A stretch of 64,000 nt of DNA, taken from positions 1 through 64,000 of the forward strand of contig NZ_JOOB01000011.1 of the NCBI RefSeq assembly GCF_000712185.1, written 5' to 3'. The DNA is from Mycoplasmopsis opalescens ATCC 27921. Its GTDB lineage: Bacteria; Bacillota_I; Bacilli_A; Mycoplasmatales; Metamycoplasmataceae. Each line of letters opens with the position of its first letter. Within the stretch, counting starts at the first letter, position 1. The notes under the pieces were generated by a model that did not search any database, had not been told where the DNA came from, and saw nothing but the letters and a program-made list of their open reading frames with translations. Both the position numbers and the translations under genes were made by a program. Below are positions 56,701 through 64,000 of the stretch, piece by piece.

Positions 56701-59382
56701 GTAGATGGCAAAATTCCGCTTCCTAATTTATCAACTAAAATGGATCAATATTCAGAAGAATACTTCAAATTAGTTTATAAATACCTTAACTCTCCACGTG
56801 CTGACCGTGAAAGCTTTAGAACTATTGGAAGTTCATTAGAAAATGCTATTAAACTTAATGCAGTTAGTGATAAAAATAGCCGTTTAGCATACATTAAGTT
56901 CTACAAAAACTATATCGATGCTAGAGATAAACTTACTGCTGAAGTTTCAACTATTTCAGGAGAAGCATTCAAACACCAAGATTCTTCTCAAACTGGCTCA
57001 GCACAGCAAAATTACAAACAATTATTCGAAGCTTACCAAGATGTAATTAAATATCTTAAATACGGTGCAGCTAACGCAGCTAACCAAGCAATTGAAAGTG
57101 GTGATGAACAAAAATTCTTAGATATTCTTAATCGTGGTAAAAAAGAAACCGATAAACAACTTAGTGAAGTATTAACATACAGTATTTTAGTGCTTAAAGA
57201 TTTCTTAGATAATCAAACTATCGAAACACTAGATAAAAGTAATGATGCTGAGAAATTAAAAGCTAATAAAGAAAATAACCACTACTATTCTCAAGAAGAA
57301 TTAAAAGAATTAGCTATAAAACTTTATAAAGCTAAACAAGCTAAAGTTGAAGCAGACAACAAAGAAAAAGTTGACACCGCTAAATACATTTATGATTTTG
57401 CCACAAAATTAAAAGAAGAATTAACTTTATCAGTAAATGAAAGATTAAGCGATAAAATTGAAAAAATTCAAGATCACGCTAAGGCATTAAAAGTGCAATT
57501 GGACATAATTGCTGAATTTACTGATGCTAATGATCAAAATAAATATGATGAAAATGCTAAAAAAGTTTACGATGCTTACTTAGAACTATATAAAGTAGCT
57601 CAAGCTGTAATCGAATACTCATTAATCTTAGTTAAGATTCAAAAAGAAGATGTTTATTCATTAGAAAACTTACAAACTCAAATTAAAAATCTTAAACTAA
57701 CTAATGTTAAAACTGACAGCATTAAATCATGAACTAATGTAATTGATAAACTTTATGAAGCTGTGTCTACTGCTAAAAATGCTCAAGCTTATAAAGAATA
57801 TGCTGCATCAGATTATGCTAAAGCTAAGGCTGATATGCCTGATCCTTCACGTTCACAAGGAAGCTCTTCTTTCTCTAATGATTACGGAAAACTTTATGAA
57901 GAAACTGATAAAGCTTTAATAGAATTCTTATCAAAAATTGTTGATACCGAGAGTGAACAAACCAAAGCAAATATCACCGATTTAGCTTCAATTAAAGATA
58001 AATTAGATGATATGAGCCAAAAAATTCTTGATGTTAACTCTAAAGGTAATAATATTGTTGATCTAGCAAATGAAAAATTCAAGGAAGTTGTTGAAGCAAT
58101 CGATAAATTTGCAGCTAACAAAGACTTTACCTTCTCAGGTAAAATGAAAATTAGTGAAACAGCTTACGATAGACTCACTAAACAATTAAACAGATATTTA
58201 TTACTATTAGCTGCGCAATTCAAGGTAAATAACTTAATTTTTGATGATAATATCAACGATTCATTTGTTGAATTTGATACTTTACAAAGTTCACAAAGTG
58301 ATGAATTAGCAATCAGTAAAGCAATTATTAAGCAAATTGAGGCTTGAGGTAAGATTGCAGAAGTGCATTCTTCATCTTCAAATAATTCACAAATAGAATT
58401 ACTACGCTTAATTTACCAAAACACATTAAGAAACTTAATTAATAACTCTACTGAAGATAAAAAAGCACGCATCACTACAATTGAAAAATGAATGAACGCA
58501 ACCAACCACTTAGAAACATTAGTTATTGGTTCGGAAAACAACTACAACAATATTAATAACGAAACATTATTAACCTTACAACAACAAAATACTAAAGTTG
58601 AAAGCCAATTTAATGCCTTATTACAATTACTTATATACATTCGTGCAAAATTTGCAAATTCAGAATATAAAGTTGAAAAAGAAAATGGTGATTTAGAAGA
58701 TAAAGTAGGATTTAACCCAATTTTCGCCTTCAATAAAGATAAACAAGTTGCTCGTGATTTAGACCAATTATTCGCTAAAATGGGCAATAATAAAGCTTCT
58801 TTATCTAATGTTGACTCATTAATTATTTCATCAACATTAGAAAAATTAATTGGCTTTAATGGTCGTTATGCGCAATTTGAACTAGATAATGATAATTATT
58901 ACCAAACCTATGAAGATCGCGAAAAAATTACTGGTGCTTATTCATACTTCTTAAAACACATTAATCGTCCAAATACCAACAGAATTAAAGACTTAATTAC
59001 TAATGAAATTGGCGATTTAACGGGCGCAAATAACCAATTATTAACTGTTTTAGATAAAGCTGATAATAAAGAAATCTTTGGTGCTGATTCAATCATGAGT
59101 CTCACTTTAGTAAGCTATTTAAAAGATTTAAATACTTTAAATGAAATTCATGTATGACAAACTGAATTGATTTTAGCTGCTTGAGATTATTTAGCTACAG
59201 GTAGTCAAGATTCGTTAGATAAATTCAATACTTTAATTGCTAAAGAAGACGATATTAAGACCAAAAATAAAGCTTTCACAGAGTTATTTAACAATGAGGT
59301 AAAAGAAAAAGACTACGAAAAACAATTCGCTGATACTACATTGGTTTATTTACACAATTTGCCAAAAATATTAAGGCTTTAG
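50728..59382 (+). CDS. Giant secreted/surface protein, 5' part (2,884 codons before a stop)
   Basis: Continuous frame with many UGA-Trp codons. N-terminal signal peptide (KKKNKKVLLTSLASYTTLTG core, residues 5-35) without a lipobox Cys, so secreted or anchored elsewhere. Residues about 40-950 look globular and are rich in Asn, Tyr and Phe. Beyond that the chain is mostly Lys/Glu/Ala/Leu-rich helix, with recurring aromatic-rich helical blocks suggestive of a long fibrous protein. Hardly any Cys. No known family recognised; the size invites comparison with mycoplasma adhesin or gliding giants, but I see no motif shared with them. The frame stops at TAG 59380-59382, while an overlapping frame continues the same style of sequence. 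Confidence 0.82.
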
Positions 59383-62300
59383 GTGATAAATTAGTTGGTG
59401 TAACTAAAGCTAAAACCTATGAAGAAAATAACAGAATTTTAGATGACATTTTAGATTACATCGACAATAATGAAAATAATAAAGATATTGCTGATTTTAG
59501 CCAATACACTAGTGCAGACAATAAATACGACGCAATCGAATTTATCAAAAAAGAAATAAACTTCAAAGAATTAAAAACATCAATTAAATTCATCATTCAA
59601 CGTCGTAAATTTGAAATTCAAGTTGAAAAACTAAACGATATCAGCTACCGTGAATACAGCGATGGCCATGAAATCGTAAACTTAGTAAAAGAATCGATGA
59701 GCTTACCGGCTGCCGATAAGAAAATTAAAGAGTTCGCCAAAATCTTATTGCAAGCAAAACAATTAAATAAACTTTATGCACAATATGCAAATACTCAAAA
59801 TGAAGTAAACATTACCCACACCAGAGACGAATTATTAAGTTCATACACACGTTATTTACAAAAATTAAGTGAATTTAATAGAAATAATACTGAAACCGGT
59901 AAAGATGAACGTTACAAAGATTTATTCAACAAAGTTAAAGAGACTGTTTCTTTAGTAAGTGAAGAAGCCAAATTTACCATTTTACTTGATCAATATATGG
60001 TAAATCCAACAGCATATAACCGCTACTTAGTTGAAGAACAAATTACTAATTTAAATGGTAAATCAACCTATGTGCATGAAAATGCAGTGTTATTAACTAT
60101 TGCAGAATTAGTAAGTGAATACTATGAAGCTGAAAAAGATAGACTAGACAGTAAAGATTCAAATAGTTTAAGTCTTAAAGATGCACAAAATATTCACTGG
60201 ATGATTAAATACTTAACTTCTAACTTAAGTAAAACTAATCCACCACAAAACTTAAAAGTTTATGAAGGTGCAAGCGATAGTGATGTTGACCAATTTGATG
60301 TAATCATAGACAATTTCAAAGCAAAATACAAAACAATGTATAGCTACATTATGGCTTTAAGTTCAGAAAAAGAAGCCTTCGATGCTGCTCATGCTGACTT
60401 GGTATTAACAAGTGAAGAAAGAGAATTATTGGCAAGCGAACCTTCAGACCCAGAAGCTATTGCTAACAGAGAAAAAGCTCTTAAAAAATTCTTAAAATAC
60501 CACGATGCTTATGCAGCTCATGCAAAATCAAAATCGAGCCAATTAAGCGCTCCTACAGGTGAATTAGGAAAAATTTACGATAAGGATCTCGATACTGCAA
60601 CAAACAATGTTAAGCTAATTAAAGAATTAGAAGCTAAATATGAAAAAATAGAATACATCCGTTACACCTACGAAGAATTAATTAAATATGCTAACTTCGA
60701 TACTTTCAAAACTGAAGATAGATACTTAAAAGATGAAACAGGTTTAGATAAATTAGATGAACACGGACAAAAAATTAAGATTGGAACTAAAGAAGTATTC
60801 AACCTAAGCGACATTGAAAAACGTAAACAAAAACAAATCGAAATTCAACGTAATTACATTGCTAAATTAGACCAAAACGACCCAGCTACAGTATCATTAG
60901 CAAAATTATTAAACTTAATTAATGTAATTTCTTCAATTGTAAGTTCGATGACAATCGACCCTCAATTCGCTTACACTAATAATCCATATTCTAGTGATCG
61001 TGCAGCCACAATTTTTGAAGGACCTACCGGTACAATTAATTCTCGTGAAACTTATGCGATTAAAACAATTAATAATCAAAAAATTGTTCCAACTGAAACA
61101 ATGATCATGCAATCCGGTGCAAATAAACGCCACAAAGCTTTAATCGATATTATGCTTGTGCGTCTAGATAAATTACACCAATTAGCTGATTTAACCAATG
61201 CCTTTGCTCGTTCAACAGTTGATGTTGAGGCTAAAGTCGGTAAAACCGACGATAATGAAGTCGCTCCAGATGCTGACGAAAAAGACAAAATCATGAGTAG
61301 TTTCCAACGCTTCATCGATAAATTCGAGAAATTAGAAAAAGCTATGAATGATAATTCAATCAATAAAGAAACTACTTTAGGTGATAAAAATATCGAACAA
61401 GATAATGATTTCTATGCTACATTCAAATACACTTATGAGCTTATTAAAAACTCTAAATCTAAAGTTGAAAGACTAAAAGAATACTTAGATTTATTAGAAA
61501 AAATTGAAGAACTTAAACCATTACCTGGTAAATCTAAAGAAGAAGAGGCGTTGAAATTGATTGACGCTTACATCGATAAATATGACCGTTCTTTAGGCAG
61601 TGATTATTACAATAACCGTACTAAACCAGACTCAATAGTTGAACAATACCGTGACAAAGAAAAGAATGCTTACGATATAACATTCAAAGAAATTTCTATT
61701 TTATTTGATATTAATAAGACAATTGGTAAAAATAATGAAGGCTATTTAGCCGATCACTATATAAGTCAAAAAGCTTATTCTGGTGTTGGTGCTTTATTAA
61801 CGACACAATTATCAGCTCGTAACGCTTTAAGACGTTTATCAATCGATTTACGTGCTTACTTTAGCTCAACCGAGAAATTAGTTTCAAATGCCTACCTAAA
61901 CAATGGTAAAGCTGATGAGAAGGTGATTAATGATTACAAAGGTAAAGAAACTCTTTTCATCAAAGATTATGGAAAACCTCTTGATGATGTAGAGGGAATT
62001 GTTTGAAATAATCAAATTTTAGCTGCTTTATCAAACAACTACAATTCATTGAATGAACTTAAAGAAGCTTTTGGACACTTACAAAGAATTATTGAAATTA
62101 ATAAAGAATATAAATTAGTTGTCGATGCTTACTTACGTCACCCAAGCAAAGAAAACCTACAAAAAGTTTTATCTATGCAACCTGGTTCATATAGATTGAG
62201 ACTAAAAAATGAAATTGACTGAGTTAATGCAAAAATCATTAACAGAACCGATTTAACAGCTACTAGCCCAATTAGTCCTGAACTAATTCGTTTAGCTAAG

Positions 62301-64000
62301 GATATAGTAAAAGCTTCAAAATCGTATATTATTAAGGTTCAAATTGTTGAATCACTTAAAGCTGCTGCTTATTCAACCGACTTATCAAGATTCGACGTTA
62401 CAAAGATTAATTTAGGTATTGATTCGTTAAGTGATGAAGAAAATAAAGTTAATTTACTTGATTTAATTGGTGTTGATGAAAACTTCAATATTATTAAAGA
62501 TCAAGTTGGAAACTATAAAGAAGATTCATTATATGACTATGCAACAAGCTTTGGGGGATCATCAATCCGCTTTGTATTATGAAAACTTTCTGATGTTGTA
62601 ACTGATAATCCAAATAATCCTGAGTTATCAGCTTTCACAGGAAACCACAATTATGTTAAAGCCTTTACTTTACTAGCTAAAAAATCAAATATATTACGTG
62701 AACAAGGTCACGAAGCAGCAGGTTCAAGAGAAGCTCTTGATGAATTAGAAAAATTCATTTTAGCACTTAATGATGATCCTAATGCTGTTGATGAAAATAG
62801 CCCAACAGCATCATATAATGAGCCAATCGACAATAAAGATACAAACTTTGAACGTGTACTACATGCTCGTTACTTATCATTACGTAAGACTTTTGAATTA
62901 GTAGAATCTGAAAAAGCATACTTATTAACAAATGATGAAGCTGATTATCAAAAAATTCTTAAAGTTACTGAAGAATTGAAAATATGAAGACAACAAAGAA
63001 ATCCAAAATGAAAAGAAATTAATAAATTCTTATATGATGATGAAGAAGCTATTTTCGCTACTTTAGCTCCTTTAAAAGACTCACTTGAAGCTTTAAAAAA
63101 TTACAAAAACGAGCCAACTACAGATAATTTAGATAAATTGAATGAAGCTATATCTAAGTTATCAGAAGCAGCTGAAAATGTTAAAAAATTACGTGAACAA
63201 TTCAAAGATGATGAATTAAAACGCTTCCCATATGAAAATAATTTATTAACAGATAAAATCTTAGCTAAAGTAGAAGTTTTAAAAGCTTCTGCTGAAGCAA
63301 TTAGAGATGTAAATGGCTTTGTGGATGATCATTCGGATGCTCACTCATCAGCAGCAATAGTATCACTTGAAAAATTACGCCAAGTAACTGAAAACTTGCC
63401 TGAAAATGCTGTAGATAAGGGCTTATATAAACAATTAGCTTTAGCAAAAGATATTGCTGATTTAGTAAAAATTGTTAATGATGCAATTAATAAAATTGAT
63501 GCAGTCGATGAAAACGTAGAGATTAAGCTTGAATATGCTCTTACTCAATTAGCTAAATTTAAACAAGACAACGAAGAAATCTATAAAGAAAAATTATTTG
63601 CTGTAATGGCTGATAAATTAGAAAAAGAATTAGCTAAACTAGAAGCAATTTATAACCATTATCTTGCAACTGTTAACACTTATGCACAGCCAGATTCAAC
63701 AAATAAAGACAAACAAAATAGCACTTTAGAAAAAATAGATCAAGTTAAAGCTGAAATTAAAGAAGAAGTTAAATTATTAGCTAATGATGCTTTAGTAATG
63801 GTTGATATTAAAGCTCAAATGGATGAATATAGTGCTAAAAGCACTGTTGATGCAAACCGTGAAGCTGAAATCAATAATTTAATCACTAAATTAAAAGCAG
63901 ATATTGAAACTCATAAAAATGCTTTATATGGACGTGCAGAAAATGTTGCTACAGCTTTAGAAAAAGAGATAGCTAAAGTGGCTTTAGCAAAAATCAAACA
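59343..64000 (+). CDS. Giant surface protein, continuation in another frame (partial, runs off window)
   Basis: From about 59343 the frame shifted by -1 relative to the 5' part is open to the window end (over 1,550 codons, with UGA as Trp), and is of the same Lys/Glu/Leu-rich helical type. No ribosome site or signal peptide precedes its internal ATGs (first at 59697), so it is best read as the continuation of the 50728 gene after a one-base loss near 59343 (TTGG where TTGGG would keep frame). Coiled-coil-like blocks continue to the edge and no C-terminal anchor is reached. It may be a pseudogene, a phase-variable gene or a sequencing error. Confidence 0.75.

Noticed and set aside
59330-59350. 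Programmed -1 frameshifting in the giant gene
   Set aside because: No X-XXY-YYZ slippery heptamer and no evident downstream stimulatory hairpin; a one-base deletion explains the data more simply.
1-64000. CRISPR arrays, tRNA or rRNA genes, insertion sequences
   Set aside because: No regularly spaced repeats, tRNA-like cloverleafs (other than the tmRNA) or transposase-like frames were seen by reading; a dedicated scan could still find a missed tRNA.

Overview
The window is a low-GC Mollicutes chromosome segment, very probably from a Mycoplasma of the hominis group (Metamycoplasma). Reading frames only make sense when UGA is read as tryptophan (for example phosphoglycerate kinase, DNA ligase, asparaginyl-tRNA synthetase). 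Genes are tightly packed and often overlap. Lipoproteins carry short signal peptides ending in a lipobox Cys, and the p37/p29/p69 transporter and a tmRNA with a mycoplasma-type tag are present. The species is inferred from this gene set, not proven.

Layout. 1-1.0 kb: 5' part of a type I restriction specificity gene (hsdS). 1.2-5.4 kb: pgk, ligA and tpiA. 5.4-17.2 kb: the most interesting block. A plus-strand unit begins with a TPP riboswitch and encodes two leucine-rich-repeat surface lipoproteins and an S41-protease-like lipoprotein. It is interrupted by a probably transferred gene flanked by about 110-bp direct repeats. A minus-strand unit begins with a second, nearly identical TPP riboswitch and encodes p37 (thiamine/TPP-binding lipoprotein), p29 (ATPase) and p69 (permease). 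The two units converge on one shared terminator near 13.18 kb. 17.4-21.5 kb: a His-rich lipoprotein, two tandem M42 aminopeptidases and a small unknown protein. 21.5-35.5 kb, mostly minus strand: DegV, a membrane protein plus pcrA, an asnS-glycosyltransferase-RDD protein unit, a PQ-loop protein (plus strand), a small membrane protein-cdaM-mgtE unit, and an 800-residue degenerate OppF-like protein. 35.5-44.4 kb: tmRNA, small membrane proteins, pgsA, a MgtA-type P-type ATPase, a NERD protein with a YgjP-like metallopeptidase, an azoreductase and nusB. 43.4-47.1 kb: ECF transporter (EcfA1-EcfA2-EcfT and an S component). 47.5-50.3 kb: deoD-deoA-deoC nucleoside salvage operon. 50.7 kb to the end: one giant secreted or surface protein gene of more than 13 kb, unfinished at the window edge and broken by an apparent one-base deletion near 59.34 kb.

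How it fits together. Glycolysis (pgk, tpiA) and deoxynucleoside catabolism (deo genes) feed triose phosphates and acetaldehyde. Peptidases (two M42, one S41-like, one YgjP-like) and importers (p37/p29/p69, ECF, Mg2+ uptake through MgtE and a P-type ATPase) reflect a scavenging lifestyle. The leading hypothesis is a TPP-sensing regulon that places surface LRR proteins and a protease-like lipoprotein under the same riboswitch class as the thiamine/TPP importer. A second theme is a short semi-palindromic intergenic motif seen in about eight gaps.
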